Positions 34,303 to 45,778 of a stretch of 64,000 nucleotides of DNA are shown here, one piece after another. Every line of letters begins with the position of its first letter. Positions within the stretch are counted from its first letter, which is position 1. The translations under genes and the position numbers were made by a program. The notes beneath the pieces were generated by a model that saw only the letters and a program-made list of their open reading frames with translations, made no database searches and was not told where the DNA came from. Source of the DNA: Alentia gelatinosa (Eukaryota; Annelida; Polychaeta; Phyllodocida; Polynoidae); NCBI GenBank assembly GCA_950022655.1, contig OX465580.1, positions 5,193,122-5,257,121 of the forward strand, given 5' to 3'.

Positions 34303-34431
34303 TTTATAAAGCAGGGTACCAGCCGGGTGGCAGCGACAGACAGTGACCGGCCAGAATCCAGACGGGAGAGAAGAGGTTGAGTATCACGGCGATAGACGTC
34401 TAGATAGCAGCCTACAACACGGTGAGTTCAT
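34303..34431 (+). promoter_or_regulatory. Possible promoter and noncoding first exon
   Basis: In a rare stretch without repeats, TTTATAAA at 34303-34310 is followed by GC-richer sequence and a strong donor, ACG|GTGAGT at 34431/34432. No ORF lies between. The next plausible acceptor with a gene is TTTTTACAG before the ASS1 start codon (52275). Linking the two is inference only. Confidence 0.25.
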
Positions 34432-34649
34432 GATAGACATGTAGATACGCAGGTTTCTGGTTGTCAGTGTGTGTTTTGTGGGGGTGTCGAGTGAATCTAA
34501 TTTGATCTCTGTGAGCATTGCATCATGCAAGTCGCCACGTGGAATGAAAGTGACTGCACTGTCTGCAGTCAGTTAGCCGAGTGCCGGGTGCCGGGGGCGG
34601 GTATCAGACGATTCGCACTGGCAGTAGTATGAAGTTAAAAACATATGCC

Positions 34650-34802
34650 AGGGTAGGATAGGATAAAATCTAAACGTCACTCAATTTCATATAATTGTTT
34701 ACATGGCGTTTGTTGTCTTCTGCTACATATATCACTCAGCTCCGCTTCGTGATATCATTCTGCGAAGACAACTCATGCCATAAAAACAATCCTATGAAAT
34801 TT
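34650..34802 (-). mobile_element. Hairpin element fragment, TTATCCTACCC family
   Basis: GGGTAGGATA (34653-34662) followed by a hairpin (arms near 34670-34730 and 34755-34802, e.g. TTGTCTTC/GAAGACAA) with the tip CTCCGCTTCGTGAT, whose complement has C-GAA-G. The distal bounding repeat is missing. Confidence 0.65.
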
Positions 34803-34821
34803 CGTGATGTTTCATGATATT

Positions 34822-35115
34822 ACGGCCTCAAAGCCGTGGTATACGGGAAAATAGTCCCTTTATGCTATAGTCGTATAGATCACAGAAATAGCCCTTATTG
34901 TTATACCCTTTGATATGAAAATTACTAATTTACTGGGTTTAATCTATTCGAAAAGATGGATAATAAATGCAATAAACGCTGGTTATATGGACAGGCGGCA
35001 CTTCAACCAAGTTGATGTTGTAAAACACTCGCTAGCGCTTGAGTATTACTATGCGTCAACTGATCATGGTTTATGGCTGTTTATGTCCACAAAATCATTG
35101 TTTATTGTCTATAAA
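34822..35115 (-). mobile_element. Hairpin element, GATGGATAATAAA family, 3'-truncated
   Basis: GTATACGG module sequence, GATGGATAATAAA at 34955-34967, then the hairpin with GGACAGGCGGC and GTCCACAAAATCATTG arms. The orientation is reversed and the outer bounding repeat is absent. Confidence 0.78.
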
Positions 35116-35118
35116 TAC

Positions 35119-36508
35119 AATATTGAATGGTTTCAAATATAAGCGGCCGTATGCTCCAAGGAGTTGACGTGCAGTAATATCTGAGTGCATGCGAGGATAT
35201 TGCAAAGAGTAAACTCAGAGGAGCATACAACTGCTTTTATCTGAGACCAGCCTATAGGGGACAGAGCCATTGTTAGTTCATGAAGCAGTCACTAGGTGGT
35301 CAGGGGACAAAACCTGTATTCTTGCTCTTTGTTCTTACGAAATTCAGCTGCCTTTCAATGTTTTACCATGGTTCCTTGGACTCTGCACCGATCCCAGAGC
35401 AGGAAGATATAATGCTAAAACCCAGGACATGATGTTTTTCACATGGAACATTTTATTTACATATGTGAGCAAGGCAAGAAAAGTGACATTTCCCAGTTAT
35501 CACTCACTTCTTTTGCACCTCCATTAGTGAAGAAAACTACTTTTTCACCTCCTTTGGTGAAGAACACCTTCTCGGGGGGCGTCATGGCGGCGCCCATGGA
35601 TCATAGGCTATTTGCCGTGTATTATATTCATCATCCACCTTTTTAGAGCGTGCTTGCACACCCTAAATACATCATCTAGAGGTTAGAGTCAATGTTAGAG
35701 TGGTCACATTGAACTTTCAGTGTGCTTCCAGAAAACTATCCCTTTACTATCTGCATGTTGTTAACTGTGATAGTGAGAACAGAGCAGGGAGCCAGTGTCT
35801 CAATGTTTAGACTATTGGAAAAAAAATACCACGGGTTGAGATGACTATCTTTATACTGTGGGTATGGTGATACACCCACCCCATGTGTTATATATGGACA
35901 CCTTGTATTAGGTGGATATATCTGTATGCTCCGGGTATGGTGATACACACTCCCTATGTGTTTTCTATGGACATTTTGTATTAGGTGGATATATCTGTAT
36001 GCTCCGGGTATGGTGATACACACTCCCCATGTGTTTTCTATGGACACTTTGTATTAGGTGGATATATCTGTTAGCTCCAGGTATGGTGATATACACTCCC
36101 TATGTGTTTTCTAGGGATACTTTGTATAAGGTGGATATATCTGTATGCTCCGGGTATGGTGATACACACTCCCTGTGTGTTTTCTATGGACACTTTGTAT
36201 CAGGTGGATATATCTGTATGCTCCGGGTATGGTGATACACACTCCCTATGTGTTTTCTATGGACACTTTGTATCAGGTGGATATATCTGTATGCGCTAGG
36301 TATGGTGATACACACTCCCTATGTGTTTTCTAGGGATACTTTGTATAAGGTGGATATATCTGTATGCTCCGGGTATGGTGGTACACACTCCCTATGTGTT
36401 TTCTATGGACACTTTATAATATGTGGATATATCTGGATGCTCCAGGTATGGTGGTACACACTCCCTATGTGTTTTCTATGGACACTTTGTATTAGGTGGA
36501 TAGTAAAT
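35119..36508 (+). mobile_element. Hairpin element, GGTGGATAATAAA family, with internal satellite
   Basis: Hairpin 35119-35254 (CGTATGCTCC / GGAGCATAC arms), about 590 bp of spacer, then the 73-bp satellite, ending AGGTGGATAGTAAA at about 36496-36508. The hairpin matches 36583-36727. Confidence 0.75.
35845..36507. repeat. 73-bp satellite, about 9 copies
   Basis: Unit runs GGTATGGTGATACACACTCC ... TTAGGTGGATATATCTGTAT. It equals the terminal part of the hairpin element family (single copy at about 37265-37327), so the array is a multiplied element end. Confidence 0.93.
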
Positions 36509-36582
36509 GAGTATGGGGTAGGACCAGTTGGACTAACAGGCCATTAGACCTATCCCTGGTGCCTGGTTAGGGTTTATACATA

Positions 36583-37327
36583 CACAATATTGACTGGTTT
36601 CAGATACAAGCGGTCGTATGCTCCGAGGAGTTGACGCGTAGTAATATCCGAGCGTATGCGAGGATATTGCACAGAGTCAACTCCAAGGAGCATACGGCCG
36701 CTTTTATCTGAAACCAGTCTATATTGTATTTATTATCCACCTTTTCTGGACAAGTGGCATGTCGATATCAGTTCGTTTTAGTTGCGCACTATTTTTCCGT
36801 ATGCGCCACCCGGAGCATACAACATATCTGTATGCGCCGGGTTTGTTTGTGGGTTTGATTTAACGTCCAGTTAACCATTGAAGGTTCTCACCAGACTTTC
36901 TCAAGGTTCTTTTACACCACAAGGGTGGTGATCGAACCTATGAAATGAATTTAGGAAGAAATCCCACCCCTACACATTTACCGAGGTGAGAGTTCTTTTA
37001 CTTCCCACACCACATAGACATGGTATGAGAAGGATTGGCCTTTGATATAGCAGTAAATCTACCACTGCTGGGGGGTGTAGGAGAAAAGTGGCTGCAGTGG
37101 GACCCGAATCAACAGTCCCGTGCTCTTTACCACTGAGCTAACTCCCCACCCCGGTCGCTTTAGTTATGCTGCAAGCATATCCGGTCTGCACCACGAGGAG
37201 GCGAGGCGACCAAGAGGGTGAACAGATTGGTAATTTCTGTCCACCCCAGCAGACCGTATGCGCCGGGTATGTCCATACAAACACCCTATGTGTTTTGTAT
37301 GGACACTTTGTATTAGGTGGATAATAA
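36583..37327 (+). mobile_element. Hairpin element, GGTGGATAATAAA family, with SINE inside
   Basis: Hairpin ACAATATTGACTGGTTTCAG ... CTGAAACCAGTCTATATTGT (36583-36727). The module is bounded by TTTATTATCCACC (36729-36741) and AGGTGGATAATAAA (37314-37327). A minus-strand SINE occupies 36841-37255. Confidence 0.85.
36841..37255 (-). mobile_element. SINE with extra 5' head block
   Basis: Same tRNA-like SINE as 14720-15038, but with a further 95-bp block 5' of the tRNA head (37160-37255, containing CCGGTCTGCACC). The block also precedes the tRNA head at 42408-42505 and 58079-58165, so it is part of a longer subfamily. A-box region: TTAGCTCAGTGGTAAAGAGC on the minus strand. Confidence 0.85.
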
Positions 37328-37553
37328 ATTGTCATACTTATTCAGTTAGCGTGACTGCTTGTAATCATTAAAATATCCCTGTACTTCAGTTACGACCTAC
37401 ATATAAAAATAAATCTGTTCTCCACCCAATCCAGGGTATCCAAATGTCAGTGGTGGTGGTTGGGGTAGGTGGGGGTTGGGGTAGGGATGGGGTGGTTGGG
37501 GGTGTATGTTAATATTTAACTTTAAAGTATATGAAATCACGTTAGGGTGGTGG

Positions 37554-37583
37554 TGGTGGTGGGGGGGGGGGGGGGGGGGGCGG
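37554..37583 (+). repeat. GGT repeats and poly(G) run
   Basis: (GGT)n followed by about 24 G residues; quadruplex-forming potential. Comparable C/G runs are at 38150-38195, 47470-47505 and 56708-56730. Confidence 0.9.
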
Positions 37584-37620
37584 GGGTCAACCATATTACA
37601 CACACCCTCACCACCCGCTG

Positions 37621-37835
37621 CTGCTATTAAAAATGTTGTTTGAAACTATTCCAAACTGAGATATCATCATGTTCTTGGGAGAGACAAATCTCTTTGATTG
37701 TACATAGAATATTAGAAATATTGACAGAAATAAGTCTACGAAAGTGAAAGGTTAAAATCATTGAAAGTCCCTATATACCCTCAGGGTCCCCTGGGACGTT
37801 AGAAAAATAAACAAACAATCAAATAAACAAATCCC
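37621..37835 (+). mobile_element. Second SINE-like family, tail CAGGGTCCCCTGGGACGTTA
   Basis: Shares AAAATGTTGTTTGAAACTAT through CCCCTGGGACGTTA plus a CAAA tail with 51940-52185. No tRNA-like head was recognised. Confidence 0.6.
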
Positions 37836-39229
37836 TCTGCTGCTATGTCAAGGCAGTACTAAACTTTGAGATTCAACCATTCTAGTGGAATCCCAGAGAT
37901 ATAGCACCAACAAAATACTTAGATAAACCAGATTCACACTGTCTGAATGGGAGGAAGTAAATGGCACACAATCATCCGTTTTATCGTAAACTTTCAATAA
38001 ACTGTGAAGCATATTGTCCAGTAAATCGGGGAAAGGTTTTGCCAAAACATGCGAGACTAGTTTGCTCATGTATATTGGACCAATATTGAGCCCCATCGGA
38101 AGGCTTCACCCCCTCCCCCCATCCATACCACTCGTGCAAGTGCAAATACCCTCCCCCCCCACCACCACCACCACCCATACACCCCCCCCCCCTCCCCTCT
38201 GTCCTGAGTACAAACCGGTTGAGCGGGCACTAACCACCCTCCCCTTCCCCTGTAGTACCGTAGCTCTACTTTCTGACTTTGGGTTCATGAAACGTGGCTA
38301 TGGCACTTCTATGGGCAACCGATGCTACCTTGAAAATGACAATTACTCATCAAATCCAAACCGTTGCTATGCATTCTCCAGGTAAGTGATGTCAGAGAGA
38401 ACATCACGCATAACAACCACCCTTCACAACAGTGACATCACACTATTGTGGGCGTTTTCTGGAGCTATATTTAGACCAAAAAACGGACAGGCTAACACAT
38501 TAGGTTTATGGTTAGGGGATCTGTCAGAGATTGACAGAGCTGGGTGGGGGGTCAAAGTTTCATCCGAATCGGACTCTTCAGGCATCTTAATGTTTGGCTG
38601 TATCAAGGCATATGACATTGTCACATTTAGGAAAGTACAGAGACAGTAAATTCCTGAACTTTATTAAGTTTAATAAAGAAAAATAGTGGAGAAATAGCAA
38701 ATCCTCCAGGTGACAGTTGATGGTGTCAGACTGGTGGGTGGATTAGGTCCCAGTTGCTTGTAAAATAACAACCGGTCTGTTAAATCGGTGGAGAAATAGC
38801 AAATCCTCCAGGTGACAGTTGATGGTGTCAGACAAAATACTTTCTGACTTTGTGATCCCTTACTTTCTGGCAGTGGCCCTATTAAACATATAGACACCAC
38901 CATGTTATATTTAGAAAAAGGACAAATACAAATATTGGGATTAAAACCACAAACTTTTTTGCGTAACAGTGAGAGATCCGAAGCCCACCGCGTTGCTAAG
39001 AACCACAAACTGTACCCGAGTCCATCTCATAGATTTGGTCAAACCCAAAGTAAGTCGAATTGAACAAATTTGACTTTAAACTAAACAAACAAACAAACAA
39101 AGCAATAATTGGTATTCCCAGGTGAAACAAATTTTTTTTGTTTTTTGTTTTTGTGAAAAAAACCCTTAAAACTAAAAGTTGTCTTTATCATGGACCGGTT
39201 TAGGTCAAGTAGTCATCCATCTTTTCCAT
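37836..39229. other. Mixed sequence, no gene recognised
   Basis: Contains C-rich (CCA)n near 38100-38200 and a 54-bp direct duplication (GTGGAGAAATAGCAAATCCT at 38683 and 38789). Short frames here lack recognisable domains. Confidence 0.4.
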
Positions 39230-40155
39230 CGAGCGGAGAACATGTGGCTTATAGAGCCGTATACCATGGTTTTGAGGCCGTATACCACGGATTTGAATCT
39301 ATATACCACAGTTATGGTATCTGACAGGTTTTATACAATGGGCCGTGGTTTACTGAGTCCCTGTGAATTCTCAATGGGGTCTTTGTATACGATGGATAAT
39401 AAACAATGGGTTGTGGTTTACTGAGTCCCCATACATTCTCAATGGGGTCTTTGTATACGATGGATAATAAACAATGGGTTGTGGTTTACTGAGTCCCCAT
39501 ACATTCTCAATGGGGTCTTTGTATATGATGGATAATAAACAATGGGTTGTGGTTTACTGAGTCCCCATACATTCTCAACGGGGACTTTGTATACAATGGA
39601 TAATAAACAATGGGTTGTGGTTTACTGAGTCCCCATACATTCTCAACGGGGACTTTGTATACGATGGGTAATAAACAATGGGTAGTGGTTTACTGAGTCC
39701 CCATACATTCTCAATGGGGTCTTTGTATACAATGGATAATAAACAATGGGTTGTGATTTACTGAGTCCCCATACATTCTCAACGGGGACTTTGTATACGA
39801 TGGGTAATAAACAATGGGTAGTGGTTTACTGAGTCCCCATACATTCTCAATGGGGTCTTTGTATACGATGGATAATAAATAATGGGTGGTGGTTTACTGA
39901 GTCTCCGTACATTCTCAATGGGGTCTTTGTATACGATGGATAATAAACAATGGGTTGTGGTTTACTGAATCCCCGTACATTCTCAATGGGGTCTTTGTAT
40001 ACGATGGATAATAAACAATGGGTTGTGGTTTACTGAATCCCCGTACATTCTCAATGGGGTCTTTGTATACGATGGATAATAAACAATGGGTCGTGGTTTA
40101 CTGAGTCCCTGTACATTCTCAATGGGGTCTTCGTATAAAATAGATAATGAAAACG
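39230..40155 (+). mobile_element. GATGGATAATAAA-family element with terminal satellite
   Basis: Module with GTATACCATGG and GGTATCTGACAGG, then a 68-bp satellite whose every unit ends in the family's bounding repeat GATGGATAATAA. No hairpin is recognisable on the left. Confidence 0.8.
39340..40143. repeat. 68-bp satellite, about 12 copies
   Basis: Unit: ACAATGGGTTGTGGTTTACT ... GTATACGATGGATAATAA. It corresponds to the last 68 bp of elements such as 7781-8152. Confidence 0.95.
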
Positions 40156-40429
40156 TGTGGCGTATAGAGCTAGTACCCTGAGTATAGTAATGCGCAGTTT
40201 AAGTGCACGTACGAAAGAATCCAATTAAGGAAGCTATTCCCTTTGGAAACTACGTCTCAGCAGGGAGTTAGGAAGTAATTTTGCATGGTCTAATAACCAT
40301 GTCGGAGTAACTGGCTGTGTATGTTCATTAAATATCAACTTTATGTTCATTTAATATCAACTTTATGTTCCTTTAATATCAACTTTATGTTCATTTAATA
40401 TCAACTTTCATTTTAGCCTGATATGAACA

Positions 40430-40990
40430 TTCATAGGCTTAACATTAAGCCCATAAGACAGCGACATTTTCCACAGATTCTCACCAATCCGATCACTGAT
40501 TATAATCGGGAACAAGAATGTCGCTGTCTTATACCCTTTGCCGATCACACATCTCCACTTTAACTCTATGACCTTGTACAGCGACCCGATTGAGATCAAA
40601 GAGAGCCGCCGGGAGCCGAGCCTGGGTGAACCACAGGCCGCTGGTGTGGATTCATAGAAAATTATTCAAAGTTTGATAACTTTAGATCTAATCAAGATAT
40701 TCGGAAGCAGTTTTCATATTCATTATCACCTCCTTCTCTCCTACAAATCGGTATAAGGCACTTGTAAATCAGACTAGGGGATAGGTAGCCTCGATGTTCA
40801 GAATCCGGAACAGTCGGTGAAGTGCAGACAGCGACACGATTAAGGTCGGGCAGAGTCGGTCATTACCCCCACGCTAGTAATGCCCGACCCAATTAAAATC
40901 GGGTCTGTGAAGTGCGTACAGCGACCCAATTCTGACCGACCCGACAGGTTCGTCGGGCAAAGGTGTGATCGGGCACAATGGTCGGGTCGC
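40430..40990. mobile_element. Hairpin-rich element(s), AGCGACCCGAT family
   Basis: ACAGCGACATT/AATGTCGCTGT arms (about 40450-40530), then inverted AGCGACCCGATT / GGTCGGGTCGCT and GGTCGGGC/GCCCGACC pairs to 40990. The left edge has CATAGGCTTAACATTAAGCC, the box shared with other hairpin elements. Limits uncertain. Confidence 0.5.
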
Positions 40991-41022
40991 TGTTTTATAG
41001 GCTTTAGGAACTCATACTCGAC

Positions 41023-41405
41023 AGGGGTGGGCAGTTACCTCAGTCGTTAGGGCACTGGACTTGTAACCCCAAGGTTGTAGGACGTTGTGGTAGATTTACT
41101 GCTATATCAAAGGCCAATCCTTCTCATACCATGTCTATGTGGTGTGGTGTACAGCCACCTTTCTCCTTCATCCCCAGCAGTGGTAGACTTACTGCTTTAT
41201 CAAAGACCAATCCTTCTAATACCATGTCTATGTGGTGTGGGAAGTAAAAGAACTCTCACCTCGGTAAATGTTTAGGGGTGAGATTTCTACCTACATTCAT
41301 CACATAGATTCGATCACCACCCTTGTGGTGTAAAAGAACCTTGAGAGAGTCGGGTAAGGACCTATAATGGTTGACTGGACGTTAAATCAAACCAAAAAAC
41401 AAACA
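41023..41405 (+). mobile_element. tRNA-derived SINE with internal duplication
   Basis: Head GTTACCTCAGTCGTTAGGGC resembles the SINE A box; the CTATATCAAAGGCCAATCCT to CCATGTCTATGTGGTGTGG part is present twice. The tail is ACGTTAAATCAAACC plus A-rich sequence. Confidence 0.85.
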
Positions 41406-41850
41406 TTTTTTTATAATGTTTTTTTTTGTCTCTATGGGTGGATAACATCAATTGGACCTCTCAGGAGAAAAGTTTCAACTAAAAGTGTTCTTTATAAAGG
41501 GCCCCTTCCACCAATACACAAGATATAGCGAGATATGTCACGATTTGTTTATCTTGATAAGTCTTGCTAGGTTTTGAGTGATTTTTTTGTGTAATCTCTT
41601 CCGTTCCGTTGGAGTGTTTGCTCCGCAGTTCGGAAAAAATTGGTGGGAGAAGGTCTTGGAACTTGATATGCCTCGTTGAAACACACATAGGTTTTGAGTG
41701 ATTGCTTGGAATTTTAAGAATGTTAAGCACCTTTGCAATTCTTGACGTGATGGATCGTGGGATGCCACAGTATGTCAGCCAATAGATCGTAAGGCATTGT
41801 GGTGGTGGAGCACCAAATATAAACCCATTATGGTGAAAAATTACACAAGT

Positions 41851-42364
41851 CATTATGCTTGATGTATCGCGACAAAGGAGGTAAGACCTATCGCGATACT
41901 GTAAGATATAACAAGACATGCCAAGATATAATTAGTAGGAACCGAACGAGAGTTAGACTTGACAATGTTAATGCCACGATGGGCAGTTCGTGTATTACTA
42001 CACGAGGCGTAGCCGAGTGTAGTGAGGAGCAGACCTGACCAGAGTGGCATAGACACTGACAAGTCTAACTCGAGTTCGGTTTCGTATTTATCCTACCCCG
42101 ACTATGCTTTTGTATTACTAAATGATAAATATTGACTCTTTATAGTAGCTGACATCCTGCTCTCTGATTGGTCAATATTGTTATTACTCTAGTGGCATAA
42201 AAAAACATTTTATGTCACGGCCTGCCACATAAAATTTGCCTATGTTAAGTCTATGGCGGTTTTTTATTAGGGGTAGTAAAATCATTATGCTTGACGTATC
42301 GCGACAAAGGAGGTAAGACCTATTGGGATACTGTAAGATATAACAAGACATGCCAAGATATAAT
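41851..42364 (+). mobile_element. Hairpin element flanked by 82-bp direct repeats
   Basis: The element (about 41934-42280) has hairpin arms GGAACCGAACGAGAGTTAGAC / GTCTAACTCGAGTTCGG, tip CGAGGCGTAGCCGAGTG (42003-42019), and a module bounded by TTATCCTACCCC (42088-42099) and AGGGGTAGTAAA. The box TATGTTAAGTCTATGG is at 42241. 41851-41932 and 42283-42364 are direct copies with three differences. Confidence 0.82.
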
Positions 42365-42407
42365 ACCGCAAATCCATCTGCTGGTGGAACCTTATCGGTC
42401 TGCTGCG

Positions 42408-42822
42408 GTGGACAGCAATTACCAATCTGTTCGCCTTCTTGGTCGTCTCGCCTCCTTGTGGTGCAGACCGGATATACTTGCACACAAGCATAACTAGAGC
42501 GACCGGGGTGGGGAGTTAGCTCAGTGGTAAAGAGCACTGGACTTGTAATACCAAGGTTGTCAGACTTTGTTGATTTGAGTCCCACTGCAGCCACTTTTCT
42601 CCTTCACCCCCAGCAATGGTAGATTTACTGCTATATCAAAGGCCAATCCTTCTCATACCATGAACTCTCACCTCGGTAAATGTGTAGGGGGGAGATTTCT
42701 GTCTGAATTTATCACATAGATTCGATCACCGCCCTTGTGATTTAAAAAAAACAACCTTGAGAAAGTCTGGTGAGAACCTGCAATGGTTAACTGAACGTTA
42801 AATCAAACCAACCAACCAACTA
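42408..42822 (+). mobile_element. SINE, long-head subfamily
   Basis: GTGGACAGCAATTACCAATC head block, then TTAGCTCAGTGGTAAAGAGC (A box), a GATTTGAGTCCCAC B-box variant, body, and CCAA-repeat tail. Confidence 0.88.
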
Positions 42823-43280
42823 GGTGACCCCAAGTGTCTCATATATATTGGAAATTTTCTTTAAAAAAACACAACAAAACAACCCCAAAACAAACGGAAC
42901 TATGGCGTTATTGAAATAAATAAAATCGAATTTTTAAATTTTTTTTTTTATAATTTTTTTTATCAGTTTTTATTGGGGGTAATGATTCATACATTAACGT
43001 CACCGAGTTCGGCAAACATTGCCGTTCTTCCACTCGGGCCCTCTTAGGTTAGTTATCATAAATCGCACACAGTCTTTTAATGAGATGATTGAAAATGAGA
43101 TGAGAAACATTAAGTACCTTATTACCTCAAAGATACATATATATATATGGCGTTATTTTATGGATATGGAACAGTATGACTGGCATTTTAACCCTGGAGT
43201 GACAGAAAAAAAACCCGACAAGCAGTGAACTGCACTGAAGGTTTATGGGTAATGTGGTGCATTCTGTTGGATGAATTTGG

Positions 43281-43281
43281 C

Positions 43282-43309
<28 letters not shown>
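43281..43309 (+). repeat. Poly(A) run
   Basis: About 29 A residues beside a unique GC-balanced block (43310-43490); possibly the tail of a minus-oriented or unknown retroposon, not assigned. Confidence 0.7.
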
Positions 43310-43312
<3 letters not shown>

Positions 43313-43951
43313 CCGAAAGGGCCAGCAATGATATAACGACACACTTAAAGTCAGGCCTGGGCAGTGATGGGTGACCTTTGTGCACCCGGTGTCTGGAAGC
43401 CCACCATTCAGGGTCCTGGGAATGCGACACCTACCCGCTGACCTCTCTCCACTGGTCTGCACCCGCGTCAAGTGCACCGTGAGAAAGTAGCGTTAGGAAC
43501 GCCCACCCCCATTAAATACCCATTTAAAGGCATATCTTACTGTTCACAGTGGCGCCATCTGGTTATTTTTAGATATTCACCAATTATTTATTTGAAGTGG
43601 TCCTTTGTGGCACATTCCAAAATCAATTTGGCAAGATTTATGTTTTGTCTAGTTTGGCTTAAGGCTTGATTTATATCCGAAATGCACTGAAAAAGTACGG
43701 TTTTTGTTCAATTCATTCCAAAACAATGACGATGACTTATACTTTTGAACAATTAAATATATGTAGTATTATACATTTACTACATTATGTGACAGTTTGA
43801 AGAAAACGACGTGGGTTTTACAATATAACTAGCGACTTCGTCGATTCTTATTTGGCTACCACCTACCCCCACCCTTTCTTTGGCGTCCACCTTGATCCGT
43901 GAACACGACGTCTGGTGAATGGTGGCCGCACTACAGAGCTTTTGAAAGGGC

Positions 43952-44253
43952 TATTATTATATACCTGTGCAAAAACAATCTACACATACTGCCCTCTCCT
44001 ACCCATGTCGTATTTATATCCGTACGGCACAGTGTGCCGTACGGGGTATGTGATCACGTGACTAGATAAAATATCGCCATTTTTAGGTATATAATAATAC
44101 GAAAACGGGCTGACTATCTTCGTACGTCAAAATACTTGGTAAAATTATTGATCACATACATCCCTCTGCCTACGGCATCGGGATGTATGTGATCAATAAT
44201 TTCACCGCGTATTTTTGACGTACGAAGATAGTAAGCCAGTTTCCGTATATTAT
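43952..44253 (-). mobile_element. Hairpin element, TATTATTATATACCT family, copy 2
   Basis: TATTATTATATACCT (43952-43966) pairs with AGGTATATAATAATA (44085-44099). Then a hairpin of about 70-bp arms (44100-44165 with 44179-44250, e.g. CTATCTTCGTACGTCAAAATAC) with tip GCC-TAC-GGC. It is reversed relative to 17313-17591. Confidence 0.87.
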
Positions 44254-44725
44254 TTCACCTTACACAGGTATTAGCTTGTTACCGACGTCCAAACTTATAT
44301 ATAATGACACCAGCGAAAGGTTGTTGTCTCATTGGTTTCTCACGAGAAAAGTAGAACAGAAAACTACAATACTAAACTTTGATTTCGGCATGGCTTGAAA
44401 TGAATCATAAGAGAAAACGTATGTTTGAGTATAGAAATACAAAAAAGAGTAGCAGGTTATAGTTTAGTATTGCACGAGAATCTCACTCTCGTGGCTCTTC
44501 AATCTCCACCCCTAGGTCTGGTTCACTATGTCTCTATGTGCGGGAGCAACTTCAAGCGGATTCGACGGAATTCTAACGTTTTAAATATAGTAGGTAAAAA
44601 TCAACTTTTTCAGAATTTTTATTTACTCTATTATGATATCATTATGACCTTAATCTCTGACTCCAAGGTCGTAGGACGTCAGCCACCTTTCTCCTTCACC
44701 CCCAGCAGTAGTGACGTGTATATAA

Positions 44726-45093
44726 TACCATGATTTCGATCTGAGTGGCCGTATTCTCCGCGTAGTTGATGCGTAGTTAAACTCTGAGTGATAGCGAGGA
44801 GTATTGTGTAGTGTCAACTACAAGGAGAATACTTTTTTTTTTTTTTTTTTTTTTACAAGGAGAATACAGCCACACAGATCAAAATCATGGTAATGTTGTA
44901 TTCATTATTTACCTTTCGACTAATAATTAGGGGAAAAAATCTCGCGTAAGCGGACACCTCGCGTAAGCGGACACCTCGCGTAAGCGGACACCCCACGTAC
45001 AGTTTTACTATACTGCTCTCCTTATCCTACGCAGTAGCGATCTGTAGGCTCTATAGGTTTAGTATAAGGACTCCATATTAGGTGGGTAATAAA
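44726..45093 (+). mobile_element. Hairpin element, AGGTGGGTAATAAA family
   Basis: Hairpin TACCATGATTTCGATCTG ... CAGATCAAAATCATGGTA (44726-44892), related to the isolated hairpin at 58303-58403. Bounding repeats TATTCATTATTTACCT (44898) and ATTAGGTGGGTAATAAAA (45078). Between 44820 and 44867 a T-run is flanked by 13-bp direct repeats. Three CTCGCGTAAGCGGACAC units sit at 44941-44990. Confidence 0.72.
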
Positions 45094-45194
45094 ATAGAAG
45101 AAATACTTGAAAAATACTAATATATGAAAATGTTGGTTTTAGACCATTCTAAACAGAGATGACAATTTACCATTAATGAATTAAAAATTAAAAT

Positions 45195-45545
45195 CTTTGC
45201 AATAATCAAGTCCAAGATCTTATGGAAAGTGTGAATTTTTTGTTTTTGTCATCGCATTGGGTTGTTAGAGAGGTGTTCTAGCCACGTCTCCATAATCTTA
45301 TGGAAAGTGTGTGCAGCACATTTGATCCATGCCCTGATTCCCCCCATACCAAAATCACCATTTTTTTTTCTGTGATGGTCGGGGGTGGGGGTGTTATTTA
45401 GCTAATTTGCGATAATCAAATAACTCATGGTTAAAGAGGTGGTTAGATCCGCTGCACGTGTCCTGAGGACTGCACTCAGTGGGTAGGTTCTTACACAGCA
45501 CGAAAATATTTTCACCACCGCTTAGATGCACATGTATGCTGTTTA
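45195..45545 (-). repeat. Diverged partial fourth copy of the unit A/B/C noncoding part
   Basis: Matches 9775-9985 and 10280-10330 (TCAAGTCCAAGATCTTA, TTTAGCTAATTTGCGATAAT, CTGCACTCAGTGGGTAGG). The ORF and LTR-like end are absent. Confidence 0.8.
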
Positions 45546-45778
45546 TATATATTAGTGTTTCCATTTGAGTAAAGCCATATTTGGCACTCATACATGCATC
45601 CGCTTAGATGCACATGTATGCTGTATATATATATTAGTGTTTCCATTTGAATAAGGCCATATTTGGCACTCATACATGGGGCATATACAACATAGTTTTT
45701 GTGTGAAATGGCTGTATTTATCACCCAGTGTATATGATATAGATATATCAGTGATATATGTATATGTGAGTGTATACT

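Noticed and set aside
35845..36507. CRISPR-like array (also 39340-40143, 58446-59970)
   Set aside because: Units are directly tandem with no unique spacers, in a eukaryotic context; they are satellites.
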